DNA from: Thozetella sp. PMI_491
Lineage: Eukaryota > Ascomycota > Sordariomycetes > Chaetosphaeriales > Chaetosphaeriaceae
NCBI GenBank assembly: GCA_021432635.1
Contig: MU270045.1
Coordinates: 274,867 to 338,866, forward strand
Reading direction: 5' to 3'
Length of the DNA stretch: 64,000 nucleotides
Each line of letters opens with the position of its first letter. The first letter of the stretch is position 1. Below are positions 33,989 through 44,300 of the stretch, in pieces. A program made the position numbers and the translations under genes. The notes beneath the pieces were generated by a model that had not been told where the DNA came from, searched no databases, and saw nothing but the letters and a program-made list of their open reading frames with translations.

Positions 33989-34857
33989 TGTCAGGCGAAC
34001 CGGTGCTGAGTGCGGGGATAAACACAAGGCGTTGGGAAAACGGATTGGGTCGCATATATGGTCTGATTGGAAGCTGAAGAATATTTATTGTAGACCAGAA
34101 TGCATGATAAATATCCAGGTGTGGAGACTAAGGTAGTGATAACCAAAACTACATGTATTTTCTCAGCACTTATCTTTTCTAGATTGCAATAACAAGCTCA
34201 GTATTACCAAACACTACCATCGTGGCCGGTTACGGCAAGCGCTTCTGCAGGGACCTCAACCGTGGCCATAGCTGCTGGCCATTATCGCAGAATGGGGTTA
34301 AGAAACGGCGGCTATCTTGTGTTCCGTGGTCTTGTGTACCCGAGGCATCCTTTGGGGTCTAGGCGTATATCCCGGATAGCCTTAGGCGCCCTGGGAATGA
34401 CACCTTGGAGCCTTAGATGACTAAGACAGCTACTTTGTTCCGCAGTTCTGCCCTGCCACTGAGCACGGATACGCAGATATTGGAAGCATGCGGTGTGACT
34501 ATCTCGCCCACACCCAGCTCTACCGGGTGCCGCTAGGGACGTGGGGTCGGCCGCACGGCACAGCACGGCATGCATGGGTCCAATGCACTAGACTTTTTAG
34601 CGCGGCAAGTCTGGGGGCGGCTAGCCACTACATACATATCCACCTATAAAGTCGCCTGCATAAAGTTCCCTGGATCCGCATGGATACGGAAATCTCCTGG
34701 CGCGTGTAAAAAACCCACTGAGAGAACGGGGATCCTAGCCACGGCCAACGTCGCCCACCGGCTTACCCCCCTCCCCTCTGCTAAGCAACCCTTCTGAGGT
34801 ACAGGTCTTTTTGGCTCTCATCTAAGCCTGGGCGAGGCGCCGTGTCGTACTGTGACT
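33989..34857. other. Intergenic region, 0.87 kb
   Basis: 3' end of the GH43 gene and promoter of the Clr5 gene. No coding sequence seen. Confidence 0.45.
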
Positions 34858-36338
34858 ATGGCGCCCCCGTTGGTGGTACTGAAACAGCACACCGACGAGG
34901 AATGGGAGGTGATCCGGCCGACGGTAGAGCGTCTTTACCACAGCCACCCGCTCTCTACTGTTATGCGAGTGGTGGAAAACAAGCACCGGTTCAAGGCAAG
35001 GCGAGTAACCGCCATAGCATCTCTTGGAGCTGAGGAATTGGAACCTGGCCGATCTAACCGGCCCTGCACAGTCCGGCTATGTTCAAGCGCAAACTTCAAG
35101 CGTGGGGCCTGCGTAAGAATGCTCGATCGATCCCCTCCGCTCCCGCAGGCGTGGTTGCTAGCACTGCCGGCACGGCCCGCTACCTTCCACAAAATGCCAT
35201 CGATGAGACCATGCACACCCTCCTGGATCTCCTTGCTCCCTGGATCTCCCACACCTACGTTCTTGGGGAGCGACCGGGCCACATCAGTCAGCTCAAGTGC
35301 CCCCCGCGGGCCTATCACATCTACGACGACTTCGCCCACTGCGTGGTGGTTGCGGCAGATGCCTTCGAATCCGGGGATCCCGCGTGGGGTGACACGATGC
35401 GCCAGGCCTTTCTCGCGGTAGAGCGCGCGTTGGCGCCCCAGTCACACTCGATTTTCACTTTGCACAGTCTGCTCTTTGGAGTAGCCGTACTGAGCGAGGC
35501 TGGGATGCCGGCTGTAGCGAAGATGTTGGTTACACACGCCGCTAACTTGGTTACTTCTGGTACACGAGCAGCCGCGCGCCTCCCTGCATCTGCCTTAGCC
35601 GCCTCGACGGCGGGGCAAGGCCAAGACTTTGCCGATGATGACGATTCTCACATCAGCCATCCTTTTCCTCAAATGTTGAAGCGTCTGGAGTACCTGGCAT
35701 TGACGCTCGACGACACCATGGTGATGCAGGCTTTCTTCCTCATATGGCTGGCATACCTCCGAGCGTGCAACGATATCAAGACAGTCTCTATTAGATCGAA
35801 CGTGAAGAACCGGGTCTACTGGTCCACCATTTTGAGAAAGAAGAGACACTGGACTCCGTCAAGCAGTAAGGAACAGCGCTGGATCGACACAAAGCAGCTC
35901 GAGCTCAACTACCTGAACCGGCTGCTGCACTATGCGGAAGCCACGCTGGGTGTCGACGACGATTACACGATAGTGCAACTGGAGTCGCTTGTCTCTATGT
36001 ATTCTTTCTGCCGGCATGAGAAATTCGAGGAGACGGCACTGGACTTGCTGGAAAGATGCGAGAGAAAGAAGCGCGGCTCGAGAGATCCGGCTAATATATG
36101 TCAGCTATCATGCAGCACTCACCTCGAACTGGCTTCGTACTACAGAGGGGACATGGACAAAACAATGATGCACTTTAACACCGTCATCGGAGATGCCAAC
36201 GAGGGTTCATGGGAATCTACGTTCGCAAGTGTGTGGCTGTCTTGGAAGCAGGAAGCGGACCGCCTAGTGACAGACATGGCCCATGTAAAGTCTGGCATCG
36301 ATATCATGCCCGGAGAAGGGGAACTTTGGGATGAATAA
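34858..36338 (+). CDS. Clr5-domain protein
   Basis: Two exons (34858-35000, 35072-36338) give 469 residues. Residues 9-60 form a Clr5 domain: HTDEEWEVIRPTVERLY begins it and MFKRKLQAWGLRKN ends it. This short helical domain is usual at the N-terminus of fungal proteins with various C-termini, and its founding member acts in S. pombe heterochromatic silencing. To join its halves in frame the intron must use a GC donor (AG|GCGAGT) with acceptor CACAG and branch site CTAAC; no GT donor gives the right phase. The remaining 400 residues are helical, probably repeat-like (LERCERKKRG, LELASYYRGDMD), but not clearly TPR. A nuclear role is likely from the domain; the precise function is unknown. Confidence 0.8.
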
Positions 36339-36547
36339 CTGTACGATTGTGAGGTATGAACTTGATGGGCTTCTTAGCAGGATATGGTCACCATGGTTGT
36401 TACATCGCTGTATTGACCAAGCCGATTCTAGAGGAAGAAAAGATAGTGCACCACAAGCAATCGGGCGTTCAAATAGGCAATTAACCCCCTTCATCGGCCT
36501 GATGAGTGTCATCGCCGTACTGGCCAACATTTTACATCGCCGAGCTC

Positions 36548-37273
36548 TCAGTGCTTATGTGTCAAGGCTAGCTCAGCATGTAACACGGAAAGATTTCCCC
36601 AGTCCTTCTTCTCATGGGTGCCGGCATCTTCGACCGCCTGAGAGAAGTGCTTCAGCGCCAGGACAGCCTGCGCTGCCCACTTCTCGTCGCTGATTCTACC
36701 CGTGCCGGTGCCGAGCGGCGTCATCAGAAGCGACGAAATCTTGTCGTCCACACTGGCAGCCTCGTTGTGCCTTTCAATGGCGTTCAATAGACTCCAAATG
36801 CACTCGTACACTACCTCCTTATCCCAGTCGCAGCGACTAGGCATGCGCATGGTCGGACACAGAGCCAAGTATCTGCAACCCCAGCCCGTGCCATCATGAT
36901 AGCGCAATAGTCGCTGGGCGCGCCACTCTTCTGGTAGCGCCACAAGCAGGCTCTGCCCAGGCGGTAGGTACCCTCTATTTACCCTGTAAAGTTCTTTCTG
37001 CGCCACGCGTGTCAGGGCGTCGTACTCGGTTTTCGGGCTAAAGGCACGGCTGATGGCATCGTCGAAGCCGCCGTCCAGGATGGCGTACGAGTTGGCCGGG
37101 GAGACGATCAGGTCAAAACGTAGATCCGGCGGCAGGTCCGAGAGGTAGGTGTTGTAGATGGTGTAGTCGGTGGGTGATAGCGCCAATTTGTGTTTGCCGA
37201 GAGCGGCGGTGAAGGCCGCAGACGCAGATGGATGCATGCATAAGAGATGCAGGTGGGGCAGTCTTGAGACCAT
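36548..37273 (-). CDS. Macro-domain (ADP-ribose-binding) protein
   Basis: A single exon of 241 residues. The core VSPANSYAILDGGFDDAIS matches the macro-domain loop normally written NAAN...GGGVDGAI, where Asn and Gly contact the distal ribose. LLMTPLGTGTGRIS matches the second, diphosphate-binding loop. Macro domains bind ADP-ribose and some remove it from proteins or O-acetyl-ADP-ribose. The protein is a stand-alone domain with helical ends. It is convergent with the Clr5 gene 210 bp away. No signal peptide. Hydrolase activity is possible, since an Asn and a Gly-rich loop are kept, but not certain. Confidence 0.85.
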   Translation of the reverse strand: MVSRLPHLHLLCMHPSASAAFTAALGKHKLALSPTDYTIYNTYLSDLPPDLRFDLIVSPANSYAILDGGFDDAISRAFSPKTEYDALTRVAQKELYRVNRGYLPPGQSLLVALPEEWRAQRLLRYHDGTGWGCRYLALCPTMRMPSRCDWDKEVVYECIWSLLNAIERHNEAASVDDKISSLLMTPLGTGTGRISDEKWAAQAVLALKHFSQAVEDAGTHEKKDWGNLSVLHAELALTHKH

Positions 37274-37884
37274 GTTGCCTGACGAGCCTCACCCACCTGT
37301 TACCAAGTAGAAGAAATATGGAACGCTTGCTTTGCTGGGTCGTCGATGCAATCAGCACCGAAACCTATATGGAGCAGAAGGACTGTGACGCTCGAGGAGC
37401 AGCCGCTAATTTGTGACGTCAGATCCCCGCAGGAGTTAGAGGAGGTAAGGTAGTATCCTCTTGGGCGGGTGCCTGGCTCTAGAATCTGAGGCGAGTGGCC
37501 AAAAAATGTCCCACGAGAGAAGGGTAAAGAGTGCGCATACGTGGTAAATAGGGCGCCATACAAGCGGTGCCCCTTTCGTGAAAAAGAGACTGGATATTTA
37601 CATATGACTCGACGCCCCTCAGAATCTCGCAAAACTTTATCTATTTATGCAGCTAATAAAGCTTATATATCCGCCACATGCAATACCACGAAAGCAATGC
37701 GCACGAAACATCCGTATATCCTACAAGCCAGGCTATCTAAGACACTCGTTCATCCTTTCAATCTGAAAAAACATAGCCTCTAATCAAAGCTAACTCCTTC
37801 ATCCCTTGCTTGTGAGTCCCTTATATCCTAGAGTGGTGAAAGATGGGTCGGTCGTGCTTGTGTTCGCCAGAGCGGTCGGCGCAC
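37274..37884. other. Intergenic region, 0.6 kb
   Basis: AT-rich between about 37620 and 37790. No coding sequence supported. Confidence 0.45.
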
Positions 37885-38355
37885 TCAAAGCTTCTTCGTT
37901 GACTTGAGGAAACCGCTAGTCGCGGCTTCGGAGGGAACGGCCTTTGCGAGCTCGCCCCCAACTGCGTGCGCACCCTTTGCGGCCTCGACCCCCTCCGCGC
38001 CACCGGCGGTGACAAAATCAAATCCCTGGCCCACCGCCTGGCCAACGTAGGCGGAACTGATGCCCAACACCTCGTCCCAGTCGCTGCGTTGACGGAGTGA
38101 CACGGACCGGGATTGGAGCTCAGCCTGGACGATGGCGAGTTCATCAGTGACTTTGTCCCGCTTCAGAGCGGTGTAGAGGAGAACCGGCGCCGCGACTCCC
38201 CCAGTGGCGCATGTGGCTCCGAGGCCAAACCACATGCCCCAGCCGCCGGAGTACCGCGCACGGATGCATCGAGTTTCCTCTTGCCGGAGCTGCTGAATCG
38301 TCATCTGGCTGCAGATGGCCGCGTACTTTTTCTTGTTGACGGAGAACGTGCCCAT
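37885..38355 (-). CDS. Small hypothetical protein with one hydrophobic segment
   Basis: A single exon of 156 residues from the ATG at 38355 (MGTFSVNKKKYAAIC). An amphipathic helix with ETRCIRARYSGGWGMW leads into one hydrophobic segment (GLGATCATGGVAAPVLLYTA, about 42-61). A basic/acidic helix and a Gly/Ala-rich tail ending in STKKL follow. I have the impression of a conserved but unnamed fungal family. A longer frame upstream lacks conserved features and is read here as 5' UTR. Probably attached to an internal membrane. Function unknown. Confidence 0.6.
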   Translation of the reverse strand: MGTFSVNKKKYAAICSQMTIQQLRQEETRCIRARYSGGWGMWFGLGATCATGGVAAPVLLYTALKRDKVTDELAIVQAELQSRSVSLRQRSDWDEVLGISSAYVGQAVGQGFDFVTAGGAEGVEAAKGAHAVGGELAKAVPSEAATSGFLKSTKKL

Positions 38356-39498
38356 TTTGGCTGCTGGCTGCTGATAGGCGGAGTGTGGATGGAGAGAGAA
38401 GGACTGGTTGTGTTGTTGGTATATATCGGTAATGGACCAAGGAATGTCTATGTGCGTGTGTGTGTCTTCGGGAATTTGAAGTCCGTACGATGGGCGTTTA
38501 AGTTTTATATCCTTTTCATCGACGCATCTCGACAAATACTTTAAAGAACGCCTATCGCGCACCGCCACACAACCTCATCATCGCCCTCATGACTGTTCTG
38601 CATCCCGAAGCGACGTATGAACGAGGCTAAGCAGGAGAAGTCTAGGCCCCTGGTAGGACAAATGGGCACACCAAAGAGCAAGGGGAGTTACGTAGTGCCA
38701 ACAGAAAGGGTGCCTGCTGAGTAGAGGGATTGGGAGGCGGTATATCGCCAGCACCTCGCTACACATTTGGCCAATAATAGAGCTGCGTGCACACAGCTGT
38801 ATTTAGACCGTGGCGAACTTGCATGCTCTCGCATGCGCTCTGCGGGTATTTCCATTCCGAGCAATTGAGCCTCATGGTCACTGCCGCATCGCGGGCTGTC
38901 GGCACGAGAAGCCCGCTGCTCTGTCCAATTAGCTTCCCCGATATCCAACTCTCATCCGGCCGGGGTTTTGCCGTGGCTGGGAAAAGATGCCTCTCAGCTT
39001 GGGTTTGACAAATGATAGCCGAGGGCCCGACGAGTCTATGCGATATAACCTCTAGTAGGGGACCTGTACTTGACACCCAGGCTGTCGGTTAAGCCTCCAT
39101 CCAGGCTCCCTCCCATTATCCTCCTTTCCGAGCGAGCCAGGCCATTTTTTGCGTAACTCACAACTACCATCATGAATGTTTCCCTTACAAATGGCCACGG
39201 CATTTTGAGCTCCCCAAACACTCTATTATGACGATGCCAACCCTTTCAAGCTAGGTCATGGGCAAGAGATGAAGCCGGTGTCAATGCACTAGAATCAATG
39301 AGATGCTTCTCATAAATCGCAGGAAGAATTGCGTTCTTATATGCCACATTTAAGCTAATACAGGTCCCCTCATCACTCCTCCGAACCCCCAGACCGAGAT
39401 CGTAACTATGTTCCTTACTCTACGGCTGCCTGGGGCATTCCTCATGGGTAGGATGAGAATATACCTTCACGGAATGATTCATCGTCACCATAGCGTGA
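38356..39498. other. Intergenic region, 1.1 kb
   Basis: No credible gene on either strand. Confidence 0.45.
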
Positions 39499-40639
39499 TC
39501 ATTGCAACGCGGCCGCCACGCATCCTGGAACAACGGTATCAAGTTCCTTGGCAATGGATTTCCAGGCCACGTCCTCGATCTCGGGAACAATCCAGGCGGG
39601 GATAAAGTCCCTAAGTATTATGTCGTCAGTGTCAAGTACTTGGAGAAGCTGGAAGTGCTGCAAGACCCTGGGTCAATTAACTTACTCAGCAATCACGCAC
39701 GACTCCATAAACTTTCCATGGCTCTCTTCACCGGCGACTGCGCCCGATAGCAACGTACGGGAACCCATATCCGCGGTCCGACCGAACTGCTTGTGCAGCC
39801 CGAATAGATGCTCACGGAAGGCCTGTGGTGCGTTGCGGGATAGCTCGGTTATGCAGAGGCCGGGGTCGACCACGTTGATGACGACGTGTCCGCGTGACAG
39901 GGGCAACTCTCTGGCCAGGCTTCGCACCGCCAGAATCTCGAGGAGTTTCGAAAGAGGATACCTAACCGTCGTAAAATGTCAGCTCTCGACCCTGGGACAA
40001 CCCATACGAGGGTGGAGAGAGCAACACCGCCCAATTCACTTACACCTTCATCCCTACGTTGGCATCGGCGTCTATCTTGGCGACAGGGTCTTCCTTGTAG
40101 GGAGCATAGTCCTGCTCCAAGTCTAGTGCAGTTCCACTGGAAATGATGGTAACGTGAGGTAGATTGCTGAACTTGGTGGCGTCGGCACGCAGCTTGGGCA
40201 AGAGCAGAAGTGCGAGCAGGAAAGTGCCCATCACGTTGACCATGATGGGCAAATGATGGCCCTCGGGCTTGGTGGCTCCCTGCGAGGCAACACCGGCGTT
40301 CTGGATCAGGGCGTCGATGCGTTCTAGTGTGAGGGCCTTTTTCGCGAACGCCTGCACTGAAGCGTAGCTCGAGAGATCGAGCTCCCACACCTCCGCCACC
40401 CCCTTGGTGCCCGTATTAGCCTCGATGTCGGCGCGGCCAGCCTCGCCCGCCTCGATGTTGCGAACGGCCATGATAACCTTCTGGGCACCGTTGGCCACCA
40501 GATTGTGGGCCGCGGCCAGGCCAAGGCTGATATTGGCTCCCGTCACGATGTAAGTGCATCCTGTGCACTTCTCCTTGGAGATGTGCAGAGGCAGCTCCTG
40601 CGGCTGAGTAGTTACTCGCTTGGCAGACTGAGAAGACAT
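39499..40639 (-). CDS. Short-chain dehydrogenase/reductase
   Basis: Three exons (40639-40044, 39961-39686, 39610-39499) give 327 residues. The Rossmann nucleotide site TGANISLG is at 33-40, and NAG at 114-116. The substrate-binding Ser is in IISSGTA. The catalytic pair YPLSK (Y200, K204) is reassembled across the first intron (GTAAGT...TTAG). The enzyme should reduce a carbonyl or oxidise an alcohol with NAD(P)(H). The general layout resembles fungal retinol-dehydrogenase-like SDRs, often found near secondary-metabolite genes, but no synthase gene is in the window. The third exon supplies IPAWIVPEIEDVAWK, usual for this subgroup. Substrate unknown. Confidence 0.92.
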
Positions 40640-41318
40640 CACAATTGAAGCTCTCAATGAACGGTTAGAGGCTGTTTGATGAAAACGATGTCGTTTGGCT
40701 CGAAAGTGCGGAGTCTTGGATGGAAGAACGCTGGCTGTGAACTGTCTGTTGAGAATGCAACGCTAGGAGCAAGCCGCCGCCCCTTTTATACATGATGATA
40801 TCTCGGATAGTCCTTGGTTGCACCGCCTGCATCCCTAAATCCGAGTCAGCGGGACTCCCCGCAGGTGGTATCCCGCGCATTCCCATCGCGAATCAAGAAG
40901 CAATTCGGGGACTCCATCAACACCGCCCTAGCGAGTATTGCCCTTGTTTCCGGATCCGGCCGCAGATAGGCCCGGATTTAGTGGAGAGAGTAGGCGGGCG
41001 TCGTCAACCAATCAGAGACAAGCTTCCCAAATAGGAAAAGAATGTCGCAACGTTTGCACAGCCGCCCAGGCGTCCTAAATGGTCGTCCTAATTGATTGTC
41101 CGTGTCAAATAGGCGGGCCAAGTCGCTCAATCGAACATGGTGTCGTCTAGTTCGCAATTCTAGAAACTCCCGAGCGTCCGGTGTCTCGCTCGTGCTATAG
41201 CAACGGCATGCAGGCCGGGAGAACCATCTTAAACCCGAGCTTCATAGCTACTAGTCACTCCAAGCAATGACCTACATGGCAGCCCTCTGCTGCAACGCCA
41301 ACTCAAACTTTAGTCGGT
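40640..41318. other. Intergenic region, 0.7 kb, with half of a tandem duplication at its right edge
   Basis: Promoter of the SDR gene and 3' end of the NLR fusion gene. The 27-nt unit at 41301-41327 is a near copy of 41328-41353. Confidence 0.5.
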
Positions 41319-41353
41319 CTACCATCGACTCAAACTTAGTCGGTCTGCTATCG
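41301..41353. repeat. Two-copy 26/27-nt tandem duplication at the 3' end of the NLR fusion gene
   Basis: Units 41301-41327 and 41328-41353 share ACTCAAACTT(T)AGTCGG and the following bases, differing by one T insertion and two substitutions. The gene's stop codon (41321-41319) lies inside the unit read second. See the finding on altered C-terminus. Confidence 0.8.
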
Positions 41354-44300
41354 ACGCCCAGGATTCCATCCCTTGTTCACAGAGAAAGGCCCCAAGTTTG
41401 TTGAAACTGGTAAACCCTTCTTGTAAAGCATACCAACGGTCCCAGCGACCCTGCGAAACTAGCTTTTCGAGCAGTTCCTTCGGATTTGCACCAAATTCAT
41501 AGCCTGCCTGCGCGTGGATAAATGCCCTGTTTAGAGCATATGAAGCTAAGGCCGGATATTCCTGCAAGGTCTGGGATTTTATCGATGCCGCCTTAGTGTA
41601 CCGAGAGATATCCCCGACAGTGTTTTTGGGATGGAGCTGCGATTGGCTAGGCAGTAGCGCCATATTCATGTTATCCGAAGCACGCTGCGAGTCGAATTCG
41701 GCGTTATGGTCATTCCTTCTATCCCATGATACTCTACTCTGCCGACTGAGTATCACACTCTTTGGTGTCGGTGGCGGTATAGTCGCTGATGAAACGAGGT
41801 CAGGAACGTTTCTAACCGCGGCTCGAAGTGCGGACTCTGTAGCCACACTGAGGCTTGGCTGAATAAATCCAGGGCTATCGTCTGATGATAAAATTACCTT
41901 CTCTTCGTGTTTGAGCTTGTTTATCTTGGCTCCAGTATGATTGTGACACTGCAAAAAGCTCAGAAAAAATCACCATAGCAATACAAGTCGAGACAGGTTG
42001 CATGGAAAGATAATCACCTTGTAGGCGTGCCTGAACCAAGTAGAGCCCTTTTTCTTGCTGACCACAATCTTGATCCAATCGTCGCAGTTATCGCACAGGG
42101 CTTCCCAAAGGTTGGATTTGCCATCTATGCGGCGGAACTCGATGGGTTCATTGAATGGTTTCCCCGACGAGGGGCTTATTCCATGCGTGAAACACCTATG
42201 GTACCAGAATTCGGCGGTCTTCAACAGAAACCATCGACCTGGCTTGCATATACCGCACCAGCCCTCTTGCTTGCTTTCATTTCCGCGCACCCATTTGGCA
42301 GTATATAGATCGCCGTCGAAGCGGGGGTTCTGCTCGTTCGGGACGAGATCAGGATCCCGCGGGCTCATATCCTCCGGCGGTGGTGGCACTTGGTCCTCCT
42401 GTAATGATACGTACAGGCCAGGCGGCGCGTAGGAATCAACGCTGGGGTTGGACAGCAGGTGAGAACTGGGATTAAGCGGTGATGATGGTACACTCTCAAA
42501 CGACCGTGCATCCTCTTCGTATGGAATGGTCTCAGTGCCGCCAGTGTAATGCTGGGATTGTGACGGCCGAGAAGTGTGATACAACGAGCCGGTACTTTGG
42601 CGTCGACCTTGGTTCCGAGACACGATCGGCGGAATGCGCGGGCTAGCTGGTGCACTAGAGTACGGAGTAGCATGATGGCTTCTGGGTTTTGCCGAACGCA
42701 GAGAGTGCGCTGACGCCGACGACATGAAACTTGTGGTACTTTGGCGATGACGCAGTAAGTGCCTCGCTGGGGCGATCGGAGATGTATCGAGGGAATCAAA
42801 ATTTCCGATTCCGACGGCCGTTGTGGGTGATAAAGCACCATAAGAGGACAGGCCGTCCAGTGTTCCCGAAATTATTTCGAAAGAGGACGATTCGAACGGA
42901 GGACTTGGTATGTAGCTGGCATTGCTGGGGTCCTGCAGATCTAATATGGGAATGGCATCATCGGAGATAAACACCTCCCCAACGGACTCCCCATCAATGG
43001 CCTGGCTATCCTCGAGTATATTCGCAGAAGGATGCACATCCTCCTGAAGCTGACGTGCAGCAACAAGGTCATCGAGTTCTTGTATGCCGATGTAGTCTAA
43101 GCACGTTTCGGCAATGAGGAGGTGACCACCTCCAACAAAGTCGTAGCCGGTATCAAGACCAAATAGTAAATTCGCGTGGCCATCAATGAAGAATTGCGCC
43201 ACCGTCTCGTGGATCGGTTGCACGATTCGACTATCGCCAGAGTTACTGTCGAGGGAACCAGCGCCTGCCAGGACTGATTCGCCGTCACTCGTTGTCTCAA
43301 GAACATCGACTCCGGCTTTAATCTCCACCAAACCTTGTGAGAGGTTTCGTATCTGTCGTTCCAGCTGAATGTCTGTTTCTGTGTAATGAACCGACTCCTT
43401 CCACTCCTTCAGAGAGGATGGAAAGGGATCTCGAATAAATGCAAGAATATGGTGCCATTCTCCAACTCGGAGGCGACCAGTAGTCAGGGTTGCCCAGTAG
43501 AATAGCCGAAGTGCTGTACTGCGCTCGGTCGGGTCTATCCCCTGGAGGAGGGTACTGAAGAGATCTTCGAGTGCCTTGGGAAGAGCCGTAGTCCGCTGGA
43601 GAATATATTTTGTGTTTTTTCCGTTCTCAACATCCTTGAGCACTCCTTCCACGGCAAGAATTACCCACAGGAAAATACCGTTGGACCTCTCGGCAATTTT
43701 ATCTTGGAGAAGCTGCGCGTCTTCTGGATTAAGAACTTTCGGGTCGAGCTTCAGCTTTTGTTGGATATATTGTTGGATATCCCTCTGGTTAAATGCTTCC
43801 ATATTGATTTGGAGGCTATCTCGGATGGTGAGCGAAGGATATTCCCGTCTTGACATGCAGATATTGAGCTTGACATTGCTCTCATAAGCTGATCTAGCAA
43901 GCTTTCCGAGGAAATAGCCAGTTTCCAAGGCTTCGTCAGACTCGCATTCGTCGAGAGCGTCAATCAAAATAATAGTCTTCCGCGGGGCATATGCTTGGTT
44001 TGAGAAGATTTCCAACAGGATTGACTTGAGCTTCTGCAGATAAGATGCATGATCGGCAGATTGTAGTGCTTCCAGTTCATCTAGCGAGTGTTCCATCACT
44101 GGGCCCAGGCTGGCAGGGTGGAAGGCACCAATTTGGTAAATTAGGGCATGAAAGAGGCCCTGGGCGGAATGTTCCAACTTTGTTCCTCGCTTGTTAAAGA
44201 AGAAACTGGCTACGAAAACATTGTGTTTTCGGGAAGAAGACCGTGTAGTATCGTAAAGGTGCTTCATCAACGTCGACTTGCCAGATCCTACTTTCCCGGT

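Noticed and set aside
38356-38568. N-terminal extension of the small hydrophobic protein
   Set aside because: The extension reads as low-complexity His/Pro/Gln and polar residues typical of a translated 5' UTR.
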